64,000 nt of DNA, taken from the NCBI GenBank assembly GCA_963718605.1, contig OY970363.1:3162001-3226000 (forward strand), read 5' to 3'. The notes beneath the pieces are model-generated. The model searched no databases, had not been told where the DNA came from, and saw nothing but the letters and a program-made list of their open reading frames with translations. This DNA is from JACCXE01 sp963718605 (lineage in GTDB: Bacteria; Actinomycetota; Acidimicrobiia; Acidimicrobiales; JACCXE01). A program made the translations under genes and the position numbers. The first letter of the stretch is position 1; each line of letters starts with the position of its first letter. Of the stretch, positions 26,662 through 33,740 are shown one piece after another.

Positions 26662-26999
26662 GCGAGATGCATGACGTGCCGACCGGGGCCGAGCTGGTCG
26701 AGGCGGTACGCGAGTTTCTCGAGAAGGATGTGATGGCCGCGACCGAGGGGCGCGTCCAGTTCCACACTCGGGTCGCGATCAACGTGCTGAACATGGTCCA
26801 ACGGGAGCTAACGCTGGGCACCGACCAGGCGGCCGCGCACGCAGAGCGGCTCGCCTCGCTTGGGCTCGGTTCGGAGAAGGAGCTATCCGAGGCGATCGAG
26901 TCCGGGGCGCTCGACGACCGGCTCGACGAGGTGGTGGCGGTTGTGCGCGCGACGGTGCGGGACAAGCTCGCGGTCGCGAATCCGAAGTACATCGCCTGA
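26658..26999 (+). CDS. DUF6285-type protein
   Basis: The protein has 113 residues, all helical in character. MHDVPTGAELVEAVREFLEK and RVQFHTRVAINVLNMVQREL match my recollection of DUF6285, a small family found beside APH-like phosphotransferases and acyl-CoA dehydrogenases. No catalytic motif is visible. The ATG overlaps the kinase stop (ATGA), which supports a joint function, perhaps as a subunit or substrate carrier. That role is inference. Confidence 0.7.
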   Translation: MSEMHDVPTGAELVEAVREFLEKDVMAATEGRVQFHTRVAINVLNMVQRELTLGTDQAAAHAERLASLGLGSEKELSEAIESGALDDRLDEVVAVVRATVRDKLAVANPKYIA

Positions 27000-27007
27000 C
27001 GAGCGGG

Positions 27008-27013
27008 TACGAC
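27008..27013 (+). promoter_or_regulatory. -10 box (TACGAC) candidate before the flavin reductase
   Basis: TACGAC fits TANNN but lacks the final T. It ends 6 nt before the GTG start in the only gap of this operon; it may be an internal promoter. Confidence 0.25.
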
Positions 27014-27019
27014 CGCCGC

Positions 27020-27508
27020 GTGAGCAAAGACGCGGAGTTCGAACAGTTGGTGGCCTCGCTTGACTACCCGCTGTTCGTCGTGACGACCGTAGGCCATGAC
27101 GGTGAGCGCGCCGGGTGTCTCGTGGGCTTCGCCACCCAGTGCAGTATCAAGCCCGCCCGCTTCCTGGTCGGGCTTTCGGTCAAGAACCACACCTTCGCCG
27201 CGGCCAGCGGCGCGACCCATCTCGCGGTGCACGTGCTCGACCGGGATGAGAAGGATCTCGCGGAGCTCTTCGGCGGCGAGACGGAGGACACGACGGACAA
27301 GTTCGCGCGGTGCGCGTGGCACGACGGGCCGCACGGCGTACCGATCCTCGACGACGTCGACGCGTGGTTCGTGGGTCACATCCTCGAACGCATCGACCTC
27401 GGTGACCACATTGGCCATCTGGTCGAACCGGTGGCCGCGCACGCTGCGCCCGTCGACAATCTTCAATTCGGCGAAGCCCGAGACATCGACCCTGGTCACC
27501 CTGCCTGA
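27020..27508 (+). CDS. Flavin reductase family (FMN-binding split barrel)
   Basis: The protein has 162 residues, the usual size. The FMN-binding start FVVTTVGHDGERAGCLVGFATQCSIKPARFLVGLS is typical, with the later NHTFAAASGATHLAVHVL strand and a C-terminal LGDHIGHLVEPVAA. Such proteins supply reduced flavin or act as flavoprotein oxidoreductases. It is followed by an F420 reductase gene after 43 nt. Both handle reduced deazaflavin or flavin, so a linked redox role is possible. Confidence 0.82.
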   Translation: MSKDAEFEQLVASLDYPLFVVTTVGHDGERAGCLVGFATQCSIKPARFLVGLSVKNHTFAAASGATHLAVHVLDRDEKDLAELFGGETEDTTDKFARCAWHDGPHGVPILDDVDAWFVGHILERIDLGDHIGHLVEPVAAHAAPVDNLQFGEARDIDPGHPA

Positions 27509-27551
27509 GCCTGAGACGTCGCCACCTCGGTTCGCGTGGCAGGCTGACGCC

Positions 27552-28208
27552 ATGCATGTGGGCGTACTTGGTGGAACCGGCCCTGCCGGTTCGGGGTTGG
27601 CGGTGCGGTTGGCCTCGGTTGGCCTCGAAGTGACGATCGGCTCGCGGACCAAGGACCGCGCCGACGACAAGGTCGAGGAACTGCTGAAGAAGTGGCCGGA
27701 CCGAAATTTTCTGCTTGACGGCGGCGACAACAAGCGCGCCGCGTCGGCCGACATAGTTGTGCTCGCGACACCGTGGGACGCCGCGGCGACCACGGTGCAG
27801 AGCGTGGCGAACCAACTGGCTGGCAAGGTCGTGATCTCGATGGCGAACGCGCTGGCCAAGGTGGGCGACGAGTTCCAGCCCTTGGTGCCGCCGCGCGGAT
27901 CTGTGGCCGCGTCGGTGCAAGCCGTGCTGCCCGCATCCCACGTCGCCGCCGCCTTCCACCATCTTCCGGCGCGCGAGTTGGCCGACATCGACCACCCCGT
28001 CGAGAGTGACGTGTTGATCTGTTCGGACCACAAGTCTGCGATCGAAGCGACGGCTGAGATCGTGCGATTGATCCCGGGCTGTCGTGCGCTGGACTCGGGC
28101 CGCCTGTCGAACGCCCTTGCCATCGAGGCATTCGCCGCGGTGATCCTGCAGCTGAACGTCCGCTACAAGACGCGGGCCGCGGTGCGCCTTACCGGCATCG
28201 ACGCCTGA
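27552..28208 (+). CDS. npdG: NADPH-dependent F420 reductase (F420H2:NADP oxidoreductase)
   Basis: The protein has 218 residues. The N-terminal dinucleotide fold starts MHVGVLGGTGPAGSGLAVRL and has the NADP-type TIGSRTKDRA strand end. ADIVVLATPWDAA and the C-terminal ALDSGRLSNALAIEAF helix with IEAFAAVILQLN match F420-dependent NADP reductases (Fno/NpdG). It shuttles electrons between NADPH and cofactor F420. F420 biosynthesis genes are not in the window. The ATG is the one directly before the Rossmann strand; longer frames overlap the flavin reductase. Confidence 0.85.
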   Translation: MHVGVLGGTGPAGSGLAVRLASVGLEVTIGSRTKDRADDKVEELLKKWPDRNFLLDGGDNKRAASADIVVLATPWDAAATTVQSVANQLAGKVVISMANALAKVGDEFQPLVPPRGSVAASVQAVLPASHVAAAFHHLPARELADIDHPVESDVLICSDHKSAIEATAEIVRLIPGCRALDSGRLSNALAIEAFAAVILQLNVRYKTRAAVRLTGIDA

Positions 28209-29326
28209 TGGTCATGAGGTTGTACGACACGGCCCGTCAGGCCGTGGTCGATTTCACGCCGGACCCGACCGTGAAGATGTACACGTGCGGCATCACGCCG
28301 TACGACTCGGCGCACATCGGCCACGTGGCTGCCTATCTGACCTACGACGTGCTGCAACGCCGCCTGCGCGACCGGGGCCATGACACGCAGTGCGTGCGCA
28401 ATGTCACCGACGTAGACGACGACATCCTGCGGAAGGCACGCGAAGTGGGCGTGTACTACCTCGACCTCGCAGCCGAGGAGATCGCGAAGTTCGACGCGGC
28501 GATGGAAGCGCTCGATCTCATTCCGAGTTTCTCCGAGCCCCGCGCGACATCCGCGATCCCCGACATCCTCGGTTTTATCGGGATGGTGCTCGACTCGGGT
28601 CACGCCTACCAGGCGGGCGGCGCCGTGTACTTCTCTGTGGACAGCTGGCCGAAGTTCGGTGCGGTGAGCAACTACACGCGCGATCAGATGCTGGCGTACG
28701 CGCGTGAGCGCGGCGGCAACGTCGACGACCCCAACAAGAAGGACCCGCTCGACTTCGTGTTGTGGCAACCGTCGGCCGATGACGAGCCGTGGTGGGAGTC
28801 GTTGTGGGGACGGGGCCGGCCCGGCTGGCACATCGAGTGCTCCGCGCTGGCGATGCGCGAACTCGGCGAGACCATCGATCTTCACGGCGGGGGCGGCGAC
28901 CTCATCTTTCCGCATCACGAATGCGAAGCCGCGCAGTCCGAAGCTGCGACCGGCGCGCCGTTCGTCCGCCACTGGATGCATCAAGGCATGGTTCGCCTCG
29001 ACGGCGAGAAAATGAGCAAGTCGCTGGGCAACCTCGTATTCGCCGAGCACCTTCTCAAGGAGTGGGAGCCCGCCGCGGTACGGCTCGCGTGTCTGGACAA
29101 CCACTATCGGCCCGGATGGGACTGGAACGACCGGCTGATGCCCAACGCGACCGCGCGTCTGGCGTCGTGGCGTGAGCGCGGCGACGGCGACGCCGCGCTC
29201 GAGGATGTGCGCGCCTGCCTCGACGACGACCTCGACACACCGGGCGCGATCGCGGCGATCGACGCGGCCGCCAAGACGGGCCACGGCGTTTCCACCGCCG
29301 CCAAGCTCCTCGGCGTCACGCTGTAG
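28208..29326 (+). CDS. mshC: Cysteine:GlcN-Ins ligase of mycothiol synthesis
   Basis: The protein has 372 residues. It joins cysteine to glucosaminyl-inositol using ATP, the penultimate step of mycothiol synthesis. It is a shortened cysteinyl-tRNA synthetase-like fold: the zinc/HIGH region MYTCGITPYDSAHIGH, NVTDVDDDIL, GWHIECSALAMRELG, the metal-binding FPHHECEAAQSEA, and KMSKSLGN. MshC is shorter than CysS (about 460 residues) and lacks the tRNA-binding C-terminal part, as here. Its ATG overlaps the F420 reductase stop by one base. A GTG-start metallopeptidase gene overlaps its own stop. Confidence 0.88.
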   Translation: MVMRLYDTARQAVVDFTPDPTVKMYTCGITPYDSAHIGHVAAYLTYDVLQRRLRDRGHDTQCVRNVTDVDDDILRKAREVGVYYLDLAAEEIAKFDAAMEALDLIPSFSEPRATSAIPDILGFIGMVLDSGHAYQAGGAVYFSVDSWPKFGAVSNYTRDQMLAYARERGGNVDDPNKKDPLDFVLWQPSADDEPWWESLWGRGRPGWHIECSALAMRELGETIDLHGGGGDLIFPHHECEAAQSEAATGAPFVRHWMHQGMVRLDGEKMSKSLGNLVFAEHLLKEWEPAAVRLACLDNHYRPGWDWNDRLMPNATARLASWRERGDGDAALEDVRACLDDDLDTPGAIAAIDAAAKTGHGVSTAAKLLGVTL

Positions 29327-30537
29327 TGCCGCGGCGCGCGTTCGCCGCCGCGCTGCTGGCGCTCACGCTCAGCGCCACGTTGGTCGCGCCGACGAGGGCT
29401 GAGACCGAGAGCCCGCTCGCCGCCGTACGCGCACTGCTCGACGCACGCGCCAAGGCGGAGGTGGCGCACGACCGCGCCGCGTTCGACGCGACTATCGACC
29501 CGAAGGCGCCCGCCGGCTTCCGCGACGCGCAGCTGAAGTCCTTCGACTGGCTCGCGCCGCTGCCGCTGAAGTCGCTGACCTACGAGGTGCGCGTCGATCT
29601 CCTCGGCGATCTCACCCGGGCAGTGAACCGTGCCGAGTACGGCGGCGCGCCGGTGTTCCTACCTCAGACGATTCGCTCGTTGCAGTTCACGCTCGATTCC
29701 GGCACCAACCTCGACGACATGTGGTTCACCTTCGTCGAGCGCGATGGCAAGTGGTATGTCGCGGGCAATGACGACGTGGCCGATCTCGGCCTCGAACCGG
29801 CGCAATCGATGTGGGATCTGGCTCCGGTCGTGCCGGTCCAGGGCCCGCACGTGATGTTGATCGCACATCCCGAGGACCGCGATCGGGCCCAGGCGTTGGT
29901 CGCGACGACCGAGGGCGCGCTGCGGACGTTGGCCGAACGGTGGACCCTGCCCTGGCCCGGCCACCTGGTCGGCTTCGTCCCCCGTTCACCGGACGAACTC
30001 ACGACGATCATTCAAGCGACCGTTGACGTCACCAAATTCGTCGCGTTCATCAGCTATGCGTTCGATCCCGAGACGCTGCGGGCGACGACGCCGCGCCTGT
30101 ATATCCAGGACACCAATCTGTCCCGATACGGCGCGGCGCAGCAGGCCGAGACGCTGGTGCACGAGTTCACGCATGCGGCCGGCGCGGCCTACACCGGCCC
30201 GTATACGCCCGCGTGGGCACAAGAAGGACTCGCCGACTGGATCGCGGGCGGGTTCGCCAAGCCCGACGCGCCAACACCGCAGTTGCAGGACACGCCACCC
30301 CGCAATGACCAGTTCGGTGCGGGGACCCAAACGCAGATCATCCGGGCCTATCGCGACTCGCGCTCGTTGATCGCAGAGTTGGCACTGCTGAAGGGCAACG
30401 CCGCGCCCTTCGAGTTCTTCAAGGCGATGGGCGTGGAGATCGTGCGGCCAGGCAATTCGGACTACATCGTTGATGCCGCGCTGGCGACGGTGGGACTCAA
30501 AACCAACGACCTCATCGACGCGCTGCGCCACCGCTAG
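29326..30537 (+). CDS. Secreted zinc metallopeptidase-like protein (HExxH)
   Basis: The protein has 403 residues. A signal peptide (1-25, ALLALTLSATLVAPTRA) is followed by an NTF2-like N-terminal region (about 30-165). The C-terminal half resembles peptidase-MA/gluzincin domains: TLVHEFTHAAGA (HExxH), then PAWAQEGLADWIAGG, where the third ligand glutamate would be. The protein is presumably active outside the membrane; its substrate is unknown. It starts with GTG overlapping the mshC stop (TAGTG), the last gene in this long packed run. Confidence 0.75.
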   Translation: MPRRAFAAALLALTLSATLVAPTRAETESPLAAVRALLDARAKAEVAHDRAAFDATIDPKAPAGFRDAQLKSFDWLAPLPLKSLTYEVRVDLLGDLTRAVNRAEYGGAPVFLPQTIRSLQFTLDSGTNLDDMWFTFVERDGKWYVAGNDDVADLGLEPAQSMWDLAPVVPVQGPHVMLIAHPEDRDRAQALVATTEGALRTLAERWTLPWPGHLVGFVPRSPDELTTIIQATVDVTKFVAFISYAFDPETLRATTPRLYIQDTNLSRYGAAQQAETLVHEFTHAAGAAYTGPYTPAWAQEGLADWIAGGFAKPDAPTPQLQDTPPRNDQFGAGTQTQIIRAYRDSRSLIAELALLKGNAAPFEFFKAMGVEIVRPGNSDYIVDAALATVGLKTNDLIDALRHR

Positions 30538-30571
30538 CCGTAATCAGTTCGGCGTTCCCTGGTCGCGCCCG

Positions 30572-30577
30572 TAATCT
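30572..30577 (+). promoter_or_regulatory. -10 box (TAATCT) of thrS
   Basis: TAATCT ends 6 nt before the thrS ATG, so the mRNA should be leaderless. That leaves no room for a T-box or attenuator leader. Confidence 0.5.
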
Positions 30578-30583
30578 TGAGCG

Positions 30584-32533
30584 ATGGCAGACCAGATCAC
30601 CGTCACTCTCCCGGATGGCTCACAAAAGTCTCTGGAGAAGGACGCGACGACGGCGGAACTGGCCGCGTCGATTGGTTCGGGTCTGGCGAAGGCGGCGTTG
30701 GCCGCGGTGGTTGACGGCGAAGAGGTCGATCTCAACGTGCCGCTGCACGATGGCGCGTCGGTAGCGATCATCACCGCAAACACCAAGGAGGGCCGCCACG
30801 TCCTGCGGCATTCGACCGCGCACGTGCTGGCGCAGGCCGTCACCCAGCTGTGGCCGGGCGCCAAGTTCGCGATCGGCCCGCCCATCGACGACGGCTTCTA
30901 TTACGACTTCGACCTGCCCGGCGGCGCGCACTTCAACGAGGACGACCTTGTTCGCATCGAAGGACGCATGCGCGACATCGTCAAAGCGGACCAGGCGTTC
31001 GTGCGGGAAGAGCACACGATCGAGGCGGGCCTGGCGCTGTTCGCCGACCAGCCCTACAAGTGCGAGATCATTCAAGGTGTTGACGCGGCCGAAGGCGCTG
31101 GCGACGGAGTAGTCACCAGCTATCGCAACAGCGAGTCGTTCGTTGACTTGTGTCGCGGCCCGCATGTGCCGTCCACCGGCAAGCTCGGCCACTTCAAGCT
31201 GATGCGCGTCGCCGGCGCGTACTGGCGCGGCGACGAGCACAACCAGCAGCTTCAGCGCATCTACGGCACCGCGTGGGAATCCAAGAAGGCACTCGAGGAG
31301 CACCTCGTACGCCTCGTCGAAGCGGAGAAGCGTGACCACCGCAAGCTCGGCGCCGAACTCGACCTGTTCAGCTTCCCGACCGAGATCGGCAGCGGCCTGG
31401 CCGTCTTCCATCCCAAGGGCGGCACCATTCGCCGCATCATGGAGGAGTACTCGCGCCAACAGCACGAGAAGGCCGGCTACGAGTTCGTCTACTCACCCCA
31501 CCTCACCAAGGCGGGGTTGTTCGAAACCTCGGGTCACCTTGAGTGGTTCGCCGAGAACATGTTTCCGCCAATGGAACTCGAAGGCGCCACGTACTACGCG
31601 AAGCCGATGAACTGCCCGATGCACTGTTTGATCTTTCGCGCGCGCGGCCGGTCGTACCGAGAGCTGCCGTTGCGGCTCTTCGAGTTCGGCACCGTCTACC
31701 GCTACGAGAAGTCCGGTGTGATCCACGGCCTTACCCGGGTGCGGGGTCTGACTATGGACGACTCGCACATCTTCGTCACCCGCGACCAGATGGCGGGTGA
31801 GCTCGCCAGTCTCTTGCAGTTCGTGCTCGCGCTGTTGCGCGACTACGGCCTCGACGACTTCTACCTCGAGCTGTCGACCAAACCCGAAGGCAAAGCCGCA
31901 GGCAGCGATGAACAGTGGGAGGTCGCAACCAACATCCTGCGCGACGTCGCGCTCGGGGAAGGCCTCGACCTCGTGATGGATCCGGGCGGAGGCGCGTTCT
32001 ACGGGCCGAAGATCTCCGTGCAAGCGCGTGATGCGATCGGCCGCACCTGGCAGATGTCGACTATTCAGCTCGACTTCAACACCCCTGCTCGTTTCGAGCT
32101 GACCTACGACGCCGACGACGGCACCCGGCAACAGCCGGTGATGATCCATCGCGCGCTGTTCGGCTCAGTCGAGCGGTTCTTCGGCGTACTCGTCGAGCAC
32201 TACGCCGGCGCCTTCCCCGCGTGGCTCGCCCCGGTGCAGGTCGCGGTTCTGCCCGTGGGGGAGGATCACCTCGCGTATGCGCAGTCCGTTCACGACCGGT
32301 TGAAGCAGGAAGGGTTCCGCGTCGAGATGAACGCGGCCGACGAACCACTCGGTGCCCGCATTCGTAAAGCCAAGATGCAGAAGATGCCTTACGTCCTCGT
32401 GGTTGGTGCCGATGACGCCGCGGCGGGAACGGTCGGCGTGAATGCGCGCGGCTCCGAACGGCCCGAGCGCGATGTCGCCCTGGACGACTTCATCGCGCGC
32501 TTGCGCGGCGAGATCGACTCCCACGCGAAGTAA
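30584..32533 (+). CDS. thrS: Threonyl-tRNA synthetase
   Basis: The protein has 649 residues. It has an N-terminal TGS domain (1-62, ITVTLPDGSQKSLEKDATT), the SAD editing domain (HVLRHSTAHVLAQAVTQLWPG and the VDLCRGPHVPSTG zinc site), the class II catalytic core (FYSP-type region KAGYEFVYSPHLTKAGL; motif 2 RLFEFGTVYRYEKSGVIHGL; MNCPMHC zinc cysteine) and the anticodon-binding domain (VQVAVLPVGEDHLAYAQ). It charges tRNA-Thr. It leads the thrS-HIT cluster also seen in mycobacteria. Editing residues are intact. Confidence 0.97.
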   Translation: MADQITVTLPDGSQKSLEKDATTAELAASIGSGLAKAALAAVVDGEEVDLNVPLHDGASVAIITANTKEGRHVLRHSTAHVLAQAVTQLWPGAKFAIGPPIDDGFYYDFDLPGGAHFNEDDLVRIEGRMRDIVKADQAFVREEHTIEAGLALFADQPYKCEIIQGVDAAEGAGDGVVTSYRNSESFVDLCRGPHVPSTGKLGHFKLMRVAGAYWRGDEHNQQLQRIYGTAWESKKALEEHLVRLVEAEKRDHRKLGAELDLFSFPTEIGSGLAVFHPKGGTIRRIMEEYSRQQHEKAGYEFVYSPHLTKAGLFETSGHLEWFAENMFPPMELEGATYYAKPMNCPMHCLIFRARGRSYRELPLRLFEFGTVYRYEKSGVIHGLTRVRGLTMDDSHIFVTRDQMAGELASLLQFVLALLRDYGLDDFYLELSTKPEGKAAGSDEQWEVATNILRDVALGEGLDLVMDPGGGAFYGPKISVQARDAIGRTWQMSTIQLDFNTPARFELTYDADDGTRQQPVMIHRALFGSVERFFGVLVEHYAGAFPAWLAPVQVAVLPVGEDHLAYAQSVHDRLKQEGFRVEMNAADEPLGARIRKAKMQKMPYVLVVGADDAAAGTVGVNARGSERPERDVALDDFIARLRGEIDSHAK

Positions 32534-32536
32534 CGC

Positions 32537-33040
32537 ATGACCCTCGAACGCATTTGGGCGGGTTGGCGCAGCGCGTATGTCAGCGGCGTCGCGCAGGTCG
32601 AGCCCGTCCCCGGCGAGTGCCCGTTCTGCGGAGTGTTCGCGGCTGACGCAACGGATCGGGAGCGGCTGATCGTGCATCGCGGCGACACCTGTGTGGCGAT
32701 GCTCAACCTGTACCCGTACGGGTCCGGCCATTTGCTCGTCATGCCGATACGTCACATCGCCGACCTACACGAGTTGAACGACGCCGAGCGGGTCGAGTTG
32801 TTCGCGCTCGTTGTCGATGCGTCCGAAGTCCTACAGAAGGCCTACGGTCCCGACGGCATGAACGTGGGAGCGAATCTCGGACGCGCGGCGGGCGCGGGCG
32901 TGCCGGGCCACCTGCACCTGCACGTGCTGCCTCGATGGGGCGGCGACAGCAACTTCATGACCGCACTCGCCGAGACGCGCGTGCTGCCCGAGGATCTCGC
33001 GACCACCTACGACAAAGTGACGGAGGCGTGGAACCGGTGA
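32537..33040 (+). CDS. HIT-family nucleotide hydrolase/phosphorylase
   Basis: The protein has 167 residues. The histidine triad appears as GVPGHLHLHVLPRW, with the earlier NLYPYGSGHLLVMPIRH strand and the N-terminal CPFC pair. The equivalent gene in M. tuberculosis (Rv2613c, next to thrS) acts as an Ap4A phosphorylase, so that activity is plausible. It lies 3 nt after thrS, and the following membrane protein overlaps its stop (GTGA). Confidence 0.88.
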   Translation: MTLERIWAGWRSAYVSGVAQVEPVPGECPFCGVFAADATDRERLIVHRGDTCVAMLNLYPYGSGHLLVMPIRHIADLHELNDAERVELFALVVDASEVLQKAYGPDGMNVGANLGRAAGAGVPGHLHLHVLPRWGGDSNFMTALAETRVLPEDLATTYDKVTEAWNR

Positions 33041-33531
33041 GTTCGACCGAGGACCATCGCGACGCGTTACCCGAGGACTTGAACCTCGACGAGTACGTCG
33101 GCATCACGACGTTTCCCGATCCGGGCCGCCGCCGCGTGGTTGGCGCCATGTGGCTCGTCGTGGGTGCGATCGCCGGCCTGATCGTCGCGGCCAACGGCAC
33201 CGACGGCGTGCTGGTCAACAAGGGCCTGCTCTATTTCGCGATCGGCTCCGGCCTCGTCGGCTTGTACCACCTGGTTGCGGGCACGCGGCTGAAGGTCCGC
33301 GAAACCGACGCGTTGATGGTGGCGTCCGAGCACGTCGGTTTCCCCGTCGGCCACGCGTCCGCGCAACTCGGCTTCCAGGGCCTGCGCTCCCGGCCAACGT
33401 GGCGCATCCTGCTCTACAGCGCGGACAACCCGCCCAAGAAGCGCGGCATGGTCCTCATCGACGGCTCCAAAGGCACCGTCCTGGGTGACTACGTCGAAGA
33501 CAATCCAGAGGACCCCAAGATCTGGAGCTGA
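33037..33531 (+). CDS. Two-helix membrane protein of unknown function
   Basis: The protein has 164 residues. The N-terminus is acidic (LPEDLNLDEYVG), then two membrane spans (about 40-60, VVGAMWLVVGAIAGLIVAAN, and 68-85, LLYFAIGSGLVGLYHLVAG) and a soluble C-terminal half (VGHASAQLGFQGLRSRPTWR, ILLYSADNPPKKRGMVLIDG). I do not recognise the family. It is translationally coupled to the HIT gene and occupies the slot where mycobacteria have pgsA, so it may be tied to membrane lipid work. That is a guess. Confidence 0.7.
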   Translation: MSSTEDHRDALPEDLNLDEYVGITTFPDPGRRRVVGAMWLVVGAIAGLIVAANGTDGVLVNKGLLYFAIGSGLVGLYHLVAGTRLKVRETDALMVASEHVGFPVGHASAQLGFQGLRSRPTWRILLYSADNPPKKRGMVLIDGSKGTVLGDYVEDNPEDPKIWS

Positions 33532-33539
33532 TGCTTCCG

Positions 33540-33739
33540 TCGCTCCGCAACCAGAGGTTGCGAAGCGAGCCCATTCAGACGGCCTGCGGCCGCTGACTTT
33601 CTGCCCGTAGCCGTTCGACTTGGAGCGGTCGGCCACGGGCCGCCGGAGGGTCCGACTTGATCGGCCCGGAGGCCACAAGCTGCGCCGCCGAAGGCGGCGT
33701 CGATATTGGGCTCGGCGAGCAACCTTTGGTTGCGAGCCG
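33540..33739. repeat. Hairpin-rich intergenic stretch with two GCAACC-NNN-GGTTGC palindromes
   Basis: The 209-bp gap between two convergent genes holds a hairpin at 33540-33568 (13-bp arms, one mismatch, loop AGA), CGCCGCC-GAA-GGCGGCG at 33683-33699, and a bulged hairpin at about 33709-33739 (GGCTC...GCAACC-TTT-GGTTGCGAGCC). The first and last share GCAACC/GGTTGCGA and a GAGCC side. They may be terminators for the two convergent genes or copies of a dispersed palindromic repeat. No T-run follows. Confidence 0.55.
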
Positions 33740-33740
33740 A

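Noticed and set aside
30538..30583. T-box leader upstream of thrS
   Set aside because: The gap is only 46 nt with a -10 box 6 nt before ATG, too short for a T-box.
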